A DNA stretch of 64,000 nt from Amborella trichopoda (lineage: Eukaryota; Streptophyta; Magnoliopsida; Amborellales; Amborellaceae), in NCBI RefSeq assembly GCF_000471905.2, contig NW_006499364.1, forward strand, positions 549,106 to 613,105, read 5' to 3'. The translations under genes and the position numbers were made by a program. Position 1 is the stretch's first letter, and every line of letters starts with the position of its first letter. The notes under the pieces were generated by a model that made no database searches, was not told where the DNA came from, and saw only the letters and a program-made list of their open reading frames with translations. Of the stretch, positions 1-11,420 are shown piece by piece.

Positions 1-30
1 AGAGGAAGCATCCCGCCAACATATCCATAA

Positions 31-357
31 TTCGTCGGAGATGTCGGTGATATTGCACCTAATGAGAGAGAGTGGGAAGGGGGTCTAAGGGAAAATGAGA
101 GAGATGATGATTCTGAGGCCATCCAATCCCAGCCAAATTATTCACATATCGAGTCCCAACAACAAGAGGGTAGGGATGAGCACGATAGTGTAGGTGAGCA
201 TGAAGGATGGACAAGCCTCGGGGATTTTGGATTAGGACCACAACAAAACACTAACACTCAAGGATTTGGGTATAGTCAGGTGCCCACTAATTTGGATGAT
301 TCGTTTTTAGAACGAGTCAATGAATTGTCACGACGTCATATATTATTTTATTTTTAG
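31..357 (+). pseudogene. Decayed acidic, Gln/Asn-rich protein tail
   Basis: A stop-free stretch follows a TAA at 28-30 and runs to a TAG at 355-357. It has no initiating ATG near its start. The peptide (about 108 residues) is rich in Asp, Glu, Gln and Asn, with an acidic run near residue 30 (RDDDSEAIQ) and a C-terminal LERVNELSRRHILFYF. I do not recognise a catalytic domain. Low-complexity acidic tails like this are common at the C-terminus of plant hAT-type transposases and of nuclear proteins, so a transposase tail is one guess, unsupported by any motif. The left part lies outside the window. Confidence 0.28.
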
Positions 358-722
358 ATCGTATGTTACGAATTATATGTTTTATTGTAGTCCATATATA
401 ATGATATACTTAATCCATGATAATTCTATGTTTATCCATTTGTGTGATGTAAATTAAATAGTAAATATTAGTTCATGCAGGGAAAGAACATATCAATATT
501 CGCATATTTATGCAAAGAAATGAAAATTCTTAATGGAGTACCCTCATTTCTTATTGAATTCCTAAAAAACAACATTTATAATGAATTTTAATAATTTTTT
601 CGGATTTTTTTAAGGTATAATCCGACCGATTCAGCCGATTCCCTATCCGGATCGCCGATTCGCCGATCCGGATGGATTTTTGAGATGCCCGATCTGGGTC
701 ACCAATCCGCTTTTTAAACCAC
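358..722. other. AT-rich spacer with a small GC palindrome cluster
   Basis: No gene is seen. At about 617-676 there is a compact cluster of CCGATT/GATCGGC words that reads almost the same on both strands, with ATCCGGATCG on the left and CGATCCGGAT on the right. It can fold into a hairpin. The 5' end of the following copia element is missing here; no LTR was recognised in this spacer. Confidence 0.5.
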
Positions 723-729
723 TGGTTTT

Positions 730-1230
730 ATTCAATGTCTCAGCAGAAACTTCTGCGAAAGATTTATGGGACATGCTGAAAAATACTTATGAAGGTAAGT
801 CTCTTCCTAATAAATTTTTTCTTCGTTGAAAACTTTACAATCTCAAGATGAGTGATGGTGCATCCATGCACCGACATTTAAATGAGTCTATTGCCTTGAT
901 TACCTAGTTGATGTCACTAGATGTAAAGATTGATGAAGAAGACAAAACAAGTATTTTACTTTGTTCTATGCTAGAATCTTGGGATAGATAAATCATGAAT
1001 CTCAGTAGTGCCAAATCTCTTGAATTTGATTTCATTGTTTCAACATTTCTAACAGCAGAGTCTAGATGAAAGTCTGCTCAGGATTCATCTGGGAATGTGT
1101 TTGTAGCACGGGGATGATCAATGGAGAGAACTACGGGTAGAGGTCAGTCAAAATCCAAATCAAGAAGGAATAAGAAACTAAAGTGTTGGAGCTAAGAAAA
1201 GTTAGGTCATATAAGGAAAGATTGTAAGGC
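730..1230 (+). pseudogene. copia gag remnant with zinc knuckle
   Basis: Gag is the nucleocapsid protein that packages retrotransposon RNA. The recognisable peptide starts ETSAKDLWDMLKNTYEG near 745 and continues with LKMSDGASMHRHLNES, both characteristic of the copia UBN2 gag domain. In-frame stops interrupt it at several points. A CCHC knuckle follows at about 1180-1228 (KCW..., then LGHIRKDCK), but the second cysteine is replaced by serine next to a stop. The N-terminus and start codon are missing. Confidence 0.82.
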
Positions 1231-1359
1231 ACAAAAAGGGAACAAAAAAGCCCCTAAATTTGGTTCTAATGTGAAGCCTAGTTCAACTGGATCTCAAGGA
1301 AATCTAGCAAAAGATGTTGAGAGATTTAAAGATGGGGAAGTTTTGTTTGTGGATAGGGA

Positions 1360-1885
1360 GGAATTTTTGCATTATTGGCTACTTGATTAAGTGCATCCTT
1401 TCACATGACTCCACATAGGATTGATTCTATAAGTACAAACCATGTGATGGATGTATTGTTTATATGTGAAATAATAACCATGTAAAATAGTGGGAGTTGG
1501 AGATGTAAGAATCAAGATGTTCAATGGAGGCATATGCACCATCCTGGGTGTCAAATATGTTCCGGGTCTCAAAAAAAGTCTTTTGCCCTTGGGAAAATTT
1601 GATGAGTAAGGTTTCAAGTTTACAAGTAAAAAACGGTGTATGAAAATTTTGAAAGGAGCATTAGTAGTTGTTAAAGGAGAGTTAGCAAGCAATTTGTATA
1701 GACTTGTTAGTGAAACAGTTTTGGGATAAGCCGTATTGCAGAGGTAGACTCTGTCATGACGTGACATGCATATTTGGGTCATATGAGTGAGCGCGAACTC
1801 AAAGTACTTCTCAATAAAAACCTTCTCCCTGGTTTAAAATATTTTAATTTAGATTTTTGTGGGTCATACTTATTTGGAAATCAGA
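1360..1885 (+). pseudogene. copia protease and GAG-pre-integrase remnant
   Basis: The aspartic protease normally cleaves the polyprotein. Here the usual LDSGAS active site can be followed as WLLD then, after a one-base shift, ASFHMTPH (about 1375-1410), so the catalytic triad is disrupted. Downstream the conserved GGICTILGVKYVPGLKKSLLPLGKFD segment is visible in pieces at about 1520-1605. The GAG-pre-integrase region follows at about 1770-1885, with HMSERELKVLLNKNLLPGL readable. Stops separate the pieces. Confidence 0.78.
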
Positions 1886-1922
1886 ACAAATGATTTCGCT
1901 TTATCCACTACTAGAAGTACGA

Positions 1923-2600
1923 ATTTTTTAGAATTGATTCATTCGGACACATGGGATTCACCTGTTTTTTTATAGGGGGTGCAACATATTTTCTCACTTT
2001 TATTGATGATTTTTCAAGAAAAGTGTGGGTTTATATGCTGAAAAAGAAATCAGATGCCTTTAGTTGTTTCCAAAAATTTAAGTCCTCCGTAAAAAATCAG
2101 AAATGCAAGAGCATCAAGTGTCTAAGAACTGATAATGGGGGAGAATTTTGTTCTGGTGAATTTAATAATTTTTGTAGTGAGTATAGTATTGCTAGGTAGT
2201 TGACAGTTCCTAGAACCCTTTAGTAAAATGGTATTGTTGAGAGGATGAATCGTACCGTTATAGAACGTGCCAGGTGTATATTGAGTGTTGCCGGGTTAGA
2301 GCAATATTTCTAAGTAGAAGATGTTCGTACAGTTTGTTTCCTAATCAATAAGTCTTCCAGTTCTGCTATTGACTACAAGACACCAGAAGAGGTTTGGATA
2401 GGTAAACCTACTGATTATTCTTTCCTTCGTACTTTTGGCTGTGATGCATATTCTTTGATTCCAAAAGAGAAAATAACTAAGTTGGATGAAAAATCCAAGA
2501 AATGTATTTTTTTAGGCTATGTTGATGGTACAAAAGGGTACAGATTATAGGATCCTAGTGACCACAAGGTTATAGTAAACCGAGATGTTATTTTCAATGA
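1923..2600 (+). pseudogene. copia integrase remnant
   Basis: Integrase joins the cDNA to host DNA. The core reads ELIHSD near 1930, GGATYFLTFIDDFSRKVWVY at about 1978-2037, then LRTDNGGEF at about 2125 and GIVERMNRTVIERARCIL at about 2233. These are the D, D and E positions of the DDE triad. The first HSD.WGP block is shifted out of frame with respect to the longest open stretch at 1951-2199. The C-terminal part includes GCDAYSLIPKEKITKLD and KCIFLGYVDGTKGYRL (2430-2550). Stops occur after SIAR and in RTL*QNG. Confidence 0.88.
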
Positions 2601-2689
2601 AAATTCCATGTAAAAGAAGAAAGGTGAGTTAGATGCAAAAACTGTTGAGGTAGAATGCACCCACGAGAACCAGCGAGATGGTGATCAGG

Positions 2690-3855
2690 ACCAAGAACTT
2701 GAAATCGTTTAAGAGCTTAAAGAATATTTAGGTTATCTTGAACTAAGAAGATCAGATAGACCTATAAAGGCTCTTGTGAGGTTTAACGACTATGTTTTAT
2801 CCTATGCTTGCCTAACAGAAGAGGGTGAGCCAGTTTCTTTTCGTGAGGCATGTGAGGTCTATGAAGCCGGCTAATGGAGAGCATCTATGGAAGAAGAGAT
2901 TGAAGCTCAATGAAAACATAAAATATGGGACCGCGTCGAACTACCAGAGAAGCGAAAGACAATTGTTTGCAGGTGAGTTTTCAAGAAGAACAAAGGTCTT
3001 GATGATACTATTGAAAGATAAAAACTCGATTGGTTGTGAAAGGGTATGCTCAGAAATCATGTATTGATTTTGATGAGATTTTTTTGCCCGTTGTGCGCAT
3101 GTCCACTATTAGAGTTGTTTTGGCTATAACCGTTGTTCTTGATTAAGAGTTGGAATAATTAGATGTGAAAACTGCCTTTTTGCACAATGACTTAAAAGAA
3201 GAAATTTATATTAACCTGAGGGTTTTATTGAGGAATGTAAAGAGAATTTGGTTTGTACAGGTTGAAACAGGTGTTGAGGTGTTGGTACAAACGATATGAC
3301 TCTTTCATATTGAGCTTGAATTTTCGTAGATGTAAAGCTGACCATTGTACCTATTTCCAAGGATATGGTGTTAGAAGCTTTATTATCTTGTTATTATATA
3401 TAGATAACGTGATTGTTGCACGACTGAACAAGGAGAACATTGCAATACTTAAAGCTCAGTTGGCTAGGGAATTTGAGATGAAAGAATTGGGAGCCGTTAA
3501 TTGAATTTTTGGGATGAGTGTACTTATATACAGGAAGAACAGAAAGATATGGTTAACTTAGAAGAGTTATGTGGAGAGGGTTCTGCGGTGCTTCAATATG
3601 CAGAATGCCAAACCCGTTAGTATCCCATTTTCTGTGCATATGAAGTTATATGTGAAACAAAGTCCTAAGCAAAGAAGACACAACTGTCTCGAGAACCGTA
3701 TTCATCTGCAGTAGGGAGACTTATGTTTGCTATATTTAGCAACGGACTTGACATAGCACAAGCAGTGGTATATGACAAATCCTGGCCATGATCACTAGAC
3801 CATTGTGAAATGGATCCTTTGGTATTTGAAGGGAACTTACGATATTGGTATTTGT
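2690..3855 (+). pseudogene. copia reverse transcriptase remnant
   Basis: The polymerase region begins with REACEVYEAG..WRASMEEEIEA (about 2845-2910). It continues through [13 protein letters not shown] and LDVKTAFLHNDLKEEIY (about 3075-3210), a textbook copia RT block. The catalytic YxDD motif is readable at 3397-3408 but is Y-I-D-N: the second aspartate is Asn (codon 3406-3408), which would abolish polymerase activity. The longest open piece, 3253-3504, ends at ELGAVN. The connection region (NAKPVSIPFSVHMKL, VKWILWYLKGTYDIG) is present further on. Confidence 0.88.
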
Positions 3856-3861
3856 TATAGT

Positions 3862-4335
3862 AGAATGGATTTGAAAGTCACTAGTTTTGTTGATGCAGAC
3901 TTTGCAGGTGACTTGGATAAAAGAAGGTCTACTACCGAATATATATATATTTTTTAGAGGTGATGCAGTTACCTGGTTATCAAGGTTGCAGTTTATGGTG
4001 GCATTGTCTTTTACAGATGTTGAGTATATTTCACTTACTCATGCATCTAAAGAAGCAATTTGGCTAAATAGGTTATTTGGTGAATTTCGAGTTGTGCAAG
4101 ATGATATTCCGCTTCATTGTGATAACTAGAGTGCCTTGTTTCTAGCAAAGAAACCAACCTTCCATGACAGGACTAAACATATTGATGTTTAGTATCACTT
4201 TAATCGTGATGTGGTAGAAGATGGAAAATTTTTATTACAGACAATTCATATTGATGGCAATTCAGTGGATATGTTGACTAAGCACATTGGGAAAGCGAAG
4301 TTCACTTGGTACAGGACTTCCTTAGAGCTTGTTAC
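3862..4335 (+). pseudogene. copia RNase H remnant
   Basis: RNase H degrades the RNA strand during reverse transcription. SFVDADFAGDLDKRRSTTEY is seen from about 3877 with the first catalytic Asp. Later come LHCDN and KKPTFHDRTKHIDV (about 4110-4190), and the terminal VDMLTKHIGKAKF motif (about 4265-4305) that closes copia polyproteins. A frameshift falls near 3950 and stops near 4129 and 4190. The polyprotein ends in stop codons just before the polypurine tract. Confidence 0.85.
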
Positions 4336-4401
4336 TTGATGATTAGTAACAGGTGGGCATCAATTTCTTTAAGCATACTAGTCATAATGGAAACATGTCT
4401 T

Positions 4402-4413
4402 CAAGTGGGAGAG
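4402..4413 (+). other. Polypurine tract of copia element
   Basis: The run CAAGTGGGAGAG sits immediately before TGTTGGA. AAGTGGGAGA followed by TGTTGG is the standard plus-strand primer and LTR start of plant copia elements. A related tract is seen at 16957-16970 on the other strand. Confidence 0.8.
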
Positions 4414-5059
4414 TGTTGGATACGTGAAGCCAATTTCCACTATACTAGGAGATTTCCTATTTTGGTGGATAAGATTTATGTTGATCTTGTATTCCTATTG
4501 TATGGAATATGGTTTCCTATTTTGGAGGATTAGTTGATAACCCCTTTTAATTGGGAAAGTATCATGTAACTTCTATTGCGAATGTAAGACATTTTCCCAA
4601 CCTAGAATGTAGGAAAGTAAGTCCTATTAGATATAGCAAATCTAGTCAAAGTAGGAATGGAATATATAGCGCCTCACGTGCAGCCTCTTATGAGTCTTTT
4701 GGGTTCTCTATAAAATTCATGGTTTTGTAGAGAGAGAAGTGATGCATGCAAGAAATACAGAGAGAGAAAATGGTTAGTTTTTTAGTCTTTTGGGTGGTAT
4801 TCTTGAGAGAGAAATGCCATGTTTTAGGGCTTGAGATAGAGAGTTTGTAATACTTTGTATTCTCTATGCAAGAGATAGAGCTTGTAATCCTTTGTATTCT
4901 CCATGCTTGGATGATGTGTGTTTTTCTAATTAGTGGAAGAGAACTTTGTTGCCCTGTGGATGTAGGCAACTTGCCGAACCACGTAAATCTTTGTGTATCT
5001 GTTTTTTTTATTTTCTGACTTTTTTCTCTTTCCTTATTTTTGTCAAACCTTGTTTTTAA
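4414..5059 (+). repeat. 3' LTR of copia element
   Basis: The LTR starts TGTTGGATACGTGAAGCC right after the polypurine tract. Candidate TATA-like runs occur at about 4660 (ATATATAG) and 4707 (CTATAAAAT). The 3' end is not fixed: the T-rich stretch at 5000-5060, ending near TTTTTAACG, resembles the usual end of copia LTRs. No partner LTR exists in the window, so its age cannot be estimated. Confidence 0.65.
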
Positions 5060-5263
5060 CGTGCCATCGATTGCAGTCTCTCTTCACAATTGAATATCTC
5101 TCCCTCGTAAATCTTTTAAAAACAACTCACAAAACCACCCACATCTCACTCACACACACACAACACATACAGATACCAACCTCCCGCGAACCGATTCTCT
5201 CTTTCTCTCTCTCTCTCTCAACACATCAATAGTCCCCAAAACCCATATTCTCTTATTTTGTCA
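5060..5263. other. CT/CA-rich spacer
   Basis: No gene is seen. The stretch contains an ACACACACAC run at about 5150 and a CT microsatellite at about 5203-5218, followed by a CAACACATCAATAGTCCCC segment that has a weaker counterpart near 13360. Confidence 0.4.
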
Positions 5264-5446
5264 CTGATGATTAATGTGGGGAATTGGAGATTTCAAGACC
5301 TAATAAATTTGGAAGAAGTTTATAAAGAGTTGAGGCTCTAAACAATCAAATTCTCACTGATGATTAATGTGGGGAATTAGAGATTTCAACACCTAAATAA
5401 ATTTGGAAGAACTTTATATAAAATTGAGGCTGTAAACAATCAAATT
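5264..5446 (+). repeat. Tandem duplication of host flank plus MITE terminus
   Basis: A unit of about 93-96 bp occurs twice. Each copy starts GATGATTAATGTGGGGAAT, continues with an AAATTTGGAAGAA segment, then enters a MITE-like terminus (TTTATA...TTGAGGCT...TAAACAATCAAATT). The second copy leads into the full MITE at 5411. The host portion also matches 13546-13590. Confidence 0.75.
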
Positions 5447-5731
5447 AGAGCTAACGTCAAAAATTTACTAGAAGAGGTTGTTTTGATGCCTAAATATCTT
5501 CAAATTGATCATCTCGACTTCAAGATGCATGTACATAAAAAAATAAATGGATTTCAAGTTTTGGAAATCGTATATCTTGTAACATTTTTTTTAAGCTTTA
5601 AATTTTATAATTAAATATGAAAATATATTTTAAGACTATCACAAAGATTTCCATAATTGAAACCATATTTCTCAATACCATTTGAAAGTATGCTTTAGGT
5701 TGATTGTTTAGAGCCTAGGCTCTATACAAAT
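5411..5731 (-). mobile_element. MITE, family GGTTTATATAGAGCC (copy 1)
   Basis: A non-coding element of about 320 bp with long imperfect terminal inverted repeats. The left end reads CTTTATATAAAATTGAGGCT then GTAAACAATCAAATTAGAGC; the right end reads GATTGTTTAGAGCC then TAGGCTCTATACAAATC. Its interior (CATCTCGACTTCAAGATGC and neighbours) is the reverse complement of the plus-oriented copies at 14711 and 24548. It has no coding capacity and would need a transposase in trans. Confidence 0.75.
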
Positions 5732-5774
5732 CGCACCCTTATGGTATTTTACCTACTTTTTGTGTGTGTTCGTA

Positions 5775-5960
5775 ATTGGCTCAAAATAATTTGTGATCAA
5801 GAGAGTGCAGCTTATTCATAACCTATAACTCAAAGTATCAACAAATCTGAAAATAACACATCTCCCCATGTATCAACCGTTCTAAATCTTCACACTATCT
5901 GCAGTCACTACGAAAAGCCACCCATGAATGACTTGCACTATCTTGAACATAATTTATTGG
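5775..5960 (-). repeat. Inverted partial copy of the 13.6-kb gene-like segment
   Basis: The reverse complement matches 13590-13760 almost throughout. Shared words include TTCAAGATAGTGCAA, TTCATGGGTGGC/TAGC, and GCACTCTCTTGATCA. The neighbouring host sequence left of the MITE (from 5264) matches the same source in the forward direction, so the two halves point towards each other. No intact ORF is present. Confidence 0.72.
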
Positions 5961-5987
5961 GTGCAGTTGATGCATGGGGAGAGAGAA

Positions 5988-6194
5988 TATGTTGAAAATG
6001 GACGGTTTAAATAATGTGTTGCAAGATGCACTACTTTTAAGATTTGAAATTATTTTTTCTTTTTCACATTCGTACATCTCGACGTTGAGATAATCAATTA
6101 GGGGGTCGTCCAACTTTAGAAAAGCTTTTTTACCATGGATATGTTTAGGTGCACCTTAATTCAACATTTTTAAGGTTGTAATCTTATATAAACC
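5988..6194 (+). mobile_element. Truncated MITE of the same family (copy 2)
   Basis: The interior GAAAATGGACGGTT...TTGCAAGATGCACTACTTTTAA and ...CATCTCGACGTTGAGATAATCAA parallels the copy at 57494-57810. The right end is CTTATATAAACC, the family terminus. The left half is missing. Confidence 0.6.
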
Positions 6195-7620
6195 TTTCTT
6201 CAAAAAATTTAAAAACTAGATTTTGGAGAAGTGATTGTGTGCAAGGAGGTGCGGAAAAGAGCACACACGTCCATGTGTGTGCAAAGTGTGCAAACAAGCA
6301 ACTACAACCAAAGAAATATGACAATGAATATAAGAATCAAATGCAACAAAGAAAGTGTTAATTTTCTTTTACTAGGATAGAACCCTAAAACAGGAGACCA
6401 CGGGATACATGGGCCCCTAGCAAATTCTTTTTTGGGGTCTTTGTTAACAGCGACTTATACTGTTTTGCTACAGTCTGGATCGCTGGATAGACTCCTTAGC
6501 AACACATTATGCATCGCTGATGGCCTCTGGCCCCCGGATAGTTCGGGACTTCTAGTCACTAATTTTGGGTGTCTGATTTGTTGGAAACAGGCCGAGAATT
6601 GAAATTTCAGGGTCATTTTCAACTGGTTTTAATGTAAACTCAAGATCGACATGCCCGTCAGTGGGTGCCAAACTATTTGCAGCTTAGGTCGGGAGAATTT
6701 CACAAATAAGTCATCTCTGCCTCATGCTTAAAACTAAAGAATTAAATTATTTTGATAGATCTGAAAATGATAACACACGAGAAGATGGATCTACAAAAGC
6801 AGATATTTTCCTCACACTGGCAGAGCCTGCTTGAAATCATACAAATCTAAGAAAATAAATTAAATAAAAGAAATGAAAATGAAAATTAAATAAAATAAAG
6901 ACAGCTTATGATGTGGTCCTACTGGCCAAAGTTGGTGCGTTGGATTAGACTAGTTGTTGAAGCCCTTTCATCCTCAATCCTAGATCTTTGCTTGAATGTG
7001 AAGTACCTCAAGCATGTTCACCCTAGGGTTTTGATTTGCTTAGGGCATGTTGATTTAGGGCTTTGAAAATTCTAGATAATTTGGTTTTGGCTTGACCGTT
7101 GGATCAGTTACGATTTCTAAGGTTCCCTAGCTATACGGGTTCTTGGGCTTAGGGTTTCTATCCAAGAGATTAGCTCTAATAGGTTTTTTGGAGGGTTGAA
7201 AAGAAACCCTAGATCCCTTTTTGTTATGCTTTCAACCCCAGTTTGAGTTAAGGGTTGCTATAAAAGCTTCCCATCTTGCAGAGGATTCATCAATATTAGT
7301 GCCATTGGCTTAGCAATTGAGAGTAGAGTGTAATACGTCCTGCATAAGTGATCTTAGACACGGTTCAATAAGTTGTTCCCTTATTTATTATTGTTTTCTG
7401 CTCTTGATTCGTACTTGATTGTTATTTGCAACTCATCCTTTATTTATAAACAAAGTTTATTTTGAAGATAGTAAGAGTGATCCATAGATTGTAGTAGGCT
7501 TTATTTTATGTTTTTGCATTGTAATTGGCAATTGTAAATATAAATTTGCCAGTATAATAAAAGAAAAAGAGTACAGTTTTTTAATATATAAACCATGCAA
7601 TTTTACAAAGCCCACCTTTC
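6195..7620. other. No gene recognised; candidate promoter/LTR-like stretch
   Basis: I see no coding region. A TATA-like GCTATAAAAGC lies at about 7257-7267, followed at a promoter-like distance by a sequence with CT- and T-rich runs. The 6960-7620 stretch could be an old solo LTR, but no matching copy or polypurine tract is present to prove it. Confidence 0.25.
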
Positions 7621-9335
7621 AATATTTGTGACGTATCACTGGCCTCCACTCAACCATAGCCATTGTTTTTGGGCCATGTCTTGTCTAAGGACAACAAGCT
7701 TTTAGGTCCCTTGGTGTTCCATATCTTTGATATCTAAGTTCTCAATTTGAACACCCATACTTGTAGTCAATGTAGTATTGCCCTCATATTCTACACCATT
7801 GTGGCACATCACCATCATTGTACTTTCATCCCATCAAGTTCATCTTATTTGAGCCTTAAAGAGGCATTGGGCCCATAGCTAGGGTGGTGTTAATTTAGCT
7901 TCCCAATATTGGGTAAAAAAGAGCTGATCTGTGTGCTATTTAAAGGTGTGATCCAGTATGGGGTGTGCAGAGTCCCATTGAGATAATCTTTGGACAACTC
8001 TTCTTATTTGGTTTCACATGGCTTGGTAGTCATTTGTTTTTGGTTTTTATGTTTAAAGAGTCTTTGTATCAAATTTCTAATGAAGTTCTATGGAATGTAA
8101 TTGATGTATCTTTATATTGGAATTGAGCTGTGCGCAATGTATCATAAGTGCAACGTCATATTGTATAATGAATGGAATGATGTCTTGGAGTAAGCAAGTG
8201 GCAGTCCTTGGTTTCTAATTGAGTTTTATTTTAAGTCGTTATGAACTTTGAACGACCTATTTGCTAATGGAATTTTGTGAAATGGCATATGTAAATAGGT
8301 TATATCAAGATGTTCTTTAATAGTAAAACTCCTAAACTCAATATAACCTATAGCTTGCCTTCCATAGAGTAGCCATGAATTTGAAAAGCAATTATTGTTA
8401 TCTTTTACAAGTTCAAGAAAGGCATAGTAATGTCTGAAGGAATTTCTAAGATGGGTTTAAAATCCCAATTGAAGAAGAGTCTGCTGCCTAATGTGGGATA
8501 GTTTAGAAAAACAGGCCACAACTGTAATTGCTTTAACAAGAACTTATGATACTTGTGCTTATACATATAAAGAGCTACTAAGAAATCAAGCTGAGTTCCT
8601 AGAGGAATGGTTACCATTTTTGGTTGCATAAGAATTAATAAATTAGTCATTCAATATTATTCTCTCTTTTTAGAATTTGACATGAGAAATTCTCACATGT
8701 ATGAGATATAACCTGCCATGCCTTTATCTTAAAAAATTGAGACCAGCAAATTGCTTGGTTTCTAAATCAAAAGCTTATGTTGGAAAAATAATCTCGTATG
8801 AAATAATAAATAATGAATAAGACAAATAGAATTAGTAGACTTTTTTGATAAATTAGAGTAATAACTTAAAGAAATTACCAAAGTACACTTGTGAGTTGAA
8901 AGCTCCTTACGTAGTTATGTAACAAATAGGTATATAGGAGCATTGGAAACCAAACTTAATGCTGTAAAGATTTTACGGTTTCCAAATGCCATGTCCTTTG
9001 GAAGTGTCTAACTTACGTGTAAATGAATAAATGTTGTATTGCATTTTCATGTTCAGTCATTTGGTTGTAAACAATAAATAAATTCATATTGCATAATAGA
9101 ATTGCAATGCTGTTTAAAACAATTTTTGGAATGAAACCTTTCCCAATATCCATAATAAAAACTAATTGTTTTTCAAAAATTCTGTTAACTAGATGATGAG
9201 GACTCCATTGAAGTTGAAAGTTCTAGGTCTTTGGAAGCTGGAAATATTGATATCTAGAACTTCAAGAATACTTATTTAACAACCTTTCTGAAAATTCTCA
9301 AATACATATAAAAGGTTTCATAGTGTTCTAATAAA
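7621..9335. other. No gene recognised
   Basis: AT-rich sequence with only short ORFs of unremarkable composition. No repeat structure, RNA gene or transposon terminus was recognised. Confidence 0.4.
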
Positions 9336-9339
9336 GCTT

Positions 9340-9960
9340 CACAGATTCCACATACAGAGAGAGAGTACTTAAGAAAAAAAGGGAAATAGGAGTTATACCA
9401 GAGGGAGCAGTTAGAGAGATGTCTTAGCGAAAGAAACATGACATGTTCAAAGATAAAGGATTTAAATAGAGAAAGGGTACATTTCGAGAGAATGGAGTTA
9501 AAGAGAGAGAAAGGATATAATTGTAGATAGAAGATAAGAAAGAGAGAGGATACAATTATAGAGAGAATGAGTTAGAGAGAGAATAGCTAGAGGAGTTAGA
9601 AAGAGAAAGGGCATGATTAGTGAAACAAAAGGATTTAAAATGACGTAGAAAGAGAGAGAGGAGACATGTTTCGAGAGAGAGAGGAGATACATTTAGAGAG
9701 AGTGCGGTGGTTTTTAGAGAGAAAGATCACGCCTAGAGAAAGAAGCGGTTTTTAGAGAGAAAGATCATGCCTAGAGAAAGAAGCGACATGGTCAGAGCGA
9801 GTTACCAAAAAAAAAAAAGGGCATGGTCAGGTAAGGAGTTTGAGAGATACATGTTAGAGAGAGAAAAAGCCATGATTAGAGAGGAGTTAGGATAGGAATG
9901 GTTAGAGTTTGAAGGGCATGGTTGGAGAGAGAAAGAAGATGGAGAGAGGTAAGGACATGG
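9340..9960 (+). repeat. GA-rich purine tract
   Basis: About 600 bp dominated by GAGAGA words interspersed with short unique stretches. It contains a local direct repeat, GTTTTTAGAGAGAAAGATCA followed by CGCCTAGAGAAAGAAGCG (about 9708-9790), present twice. The plus strand is strongly purine-biased. Confidence 0.7.
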
Positions 9961-10835
9961 GATGCCAAAAAAAAAAAATTCTAAGTAACAAGATTAGCGA
10001 AATTCCATTGGGGGATGGAAGATGTAGATTTTCAATTTTTTATAACCTAGAACGTGCTATAGCCAGTTTGTCATAGCATTTAATATTATCAAATAAGAAA
10101 ATGCTCTAGTAAATTGAAACTTCCAGTTTATAGTATTGAAACTTCCAATTATAAACTTCCAGTTTATAAATAATATTTAAATTCATATCACTTACTAATA
10201 TGCAAATTCTCTTTTGCCAAATTTGAGAAATGCCTGAGGAACTGCGATGTTTGCTTCTTGGGATGGTTTTCGAATTTACAAATTTAGGAGGACAATTAAT
10301 GTTTGGAAAAAAGAATAAAAAAATACTTATTTTTTTCGTTTTTTAATTTTCTTCACTTGACCAGCTCTTGATATTAAAAAAGAAGAAACACGAAAATTTC
10401 AAAAAATGGAAAAAAAAATTCGAACTGATTGTCTGGTCCACATAATTTTTTATGAATTTCAGGTTTTGAGGGTCAGTAAAAGTCGTACCTCTTATGGGCA
10501 CCAGAACTGCTATATTACTAATGCAAAATAAGAGCCATGTCCACTTCTCCCGCATATATAGAAATGCAAGCATCTTAATAAATATATTTTTGAGATGAAT
10601 TTTTTGACTAAATTTTTTAAGAGCATGTAATCTTTAACATGGTGATCATAAATATTAAAAAATAAATGAATTTTAAAAATCAAAAATAATAATTCTAGTA
10701 AGAAAATATTTGGATCGTTAGTTTCCATTACTTTTAGAGGGAACACCTACTTGCATTCATCTTTAAGATAGATACTTTACACTTTTTGGACTGTATATGT
10801 AGTCATGCTTTACACATGTCAATGCCCTAGCAGAA
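9961..10835. other. No gene recognised; AT-rich
   Basis: It contains a small cluster of GAAACTTCCAGTTTATA/GAAACTTCCAATTATAA repeats at 10117-10165. Nothing else was identified before the LINE fragment. Confidence 0.4.
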
Positions 10836-11400
10836 GTTAAATTATTGAAGATCAACAGGCGCCAGAAGAATTCGAAATCCTCAGTCCTAGTCGCATGGTC
10901 ATTTCCTGAGGTTCAGTGTTATAAGTTGAATATTGAGGGTACATCCTTGCATAATCCTGGTTTTGCAGGAGGGGGTGGGGTCATAAGAAATAGCAATGGT
11001 AGATTTGTGGCAGTATTCACTAAACACTTTGGAGTTGCGTCTAATAATTATGCAGAATTTCAAACTGCTGAGGAAGGCATTCTCTTAGTTATCTAGATGG
11101 GTTGCCTCTCGATACAGATATAAAGTGATTCACTTTTGCTAGTGATGCTATTCAGATTGTTGCAGTGCCCTATGGAAATAACTAACGATAGTTGACAATT
11201 GTCATTCAAGGCTCTCGGCACATATGTGGAATATTTCTCAAGGTTTTTCACGAGGCGAATATGGTCGCTAATGCTCTAGCTAAGAAAGCATCGGCTTCTG
11301 CAGGTGCAACAATTTGAGGCCATCGTCCACCAGACTTTCTTTCTCTTCTATTATTACATGATTTGGAGCAACTGTCCTATTATAGGGTTGTAAAATAATG
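10836..11400 (+). pseudogene. RNase H-like domain of a non-LTR (LINE) retrotransposon
   Basis: The open stretch from 10845 reads VLVAWSFPEVQCYKLNIEG then GFAGGGGVIRNSNGRF and NNYAEFQTAEEG. This is the RVT_3-type RNase H that closes plant L1-like LINE ORF2 proteins (family pattern KLNxDG..NPG.AG.GGVIRD.G). The first catalytic Asp is Glu (NIEG instead of NxDG). After a stop at 11094-11096, two further frames carry SDAIQIV and FHEANMVANALAKKAS, the C-terminal D and H/D blocks. The AT-rich sequence after 11390, with AATGAAAAATTC, is a plausible LINE 3' end. A free-standing RNase H-like gene is the alternative, but the frame breaks argue for a dead element. Confidence 0.82.
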
Positions 11401-11420
11401 TTTTCTTCTTTGTCCTATTA

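Larger units (their letters stand above)
730..5059 (+). mobile_element. Ty1/copia LTR retrotransposon, 5'-truncated and decayed
   Basis: Domains appear in the canonical copia order: gag (UBN2-like), zinc knuckle, protease, GAG-pre-integrase, integrase, reverse transcriptase, RNase H, polypurine tract, 3' LTR. Integrase before RT is diagnostic for copia as opposed to gypsy. Many in-frame stops and several frameshifts interrupt every domain, so no product can be made. No 5' LTR or primer binding site is found upstream, so the element is truncated on its left. The right boundary is approximate because there is no second LTR to compare. Confidence 0.9.

Noticed and set aside
1387..1782. 131-codon minus-strand ORF within the copia element
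   Set aside because: Antisense to the protease region, whose plus-strand motifs are clear.
7257..7267. Promoter of a host gene at the TATA-like word
   Set aside because: No coding region follows within 3 kb; kept only as a low-confidence regulatory or solo-LTR hint.
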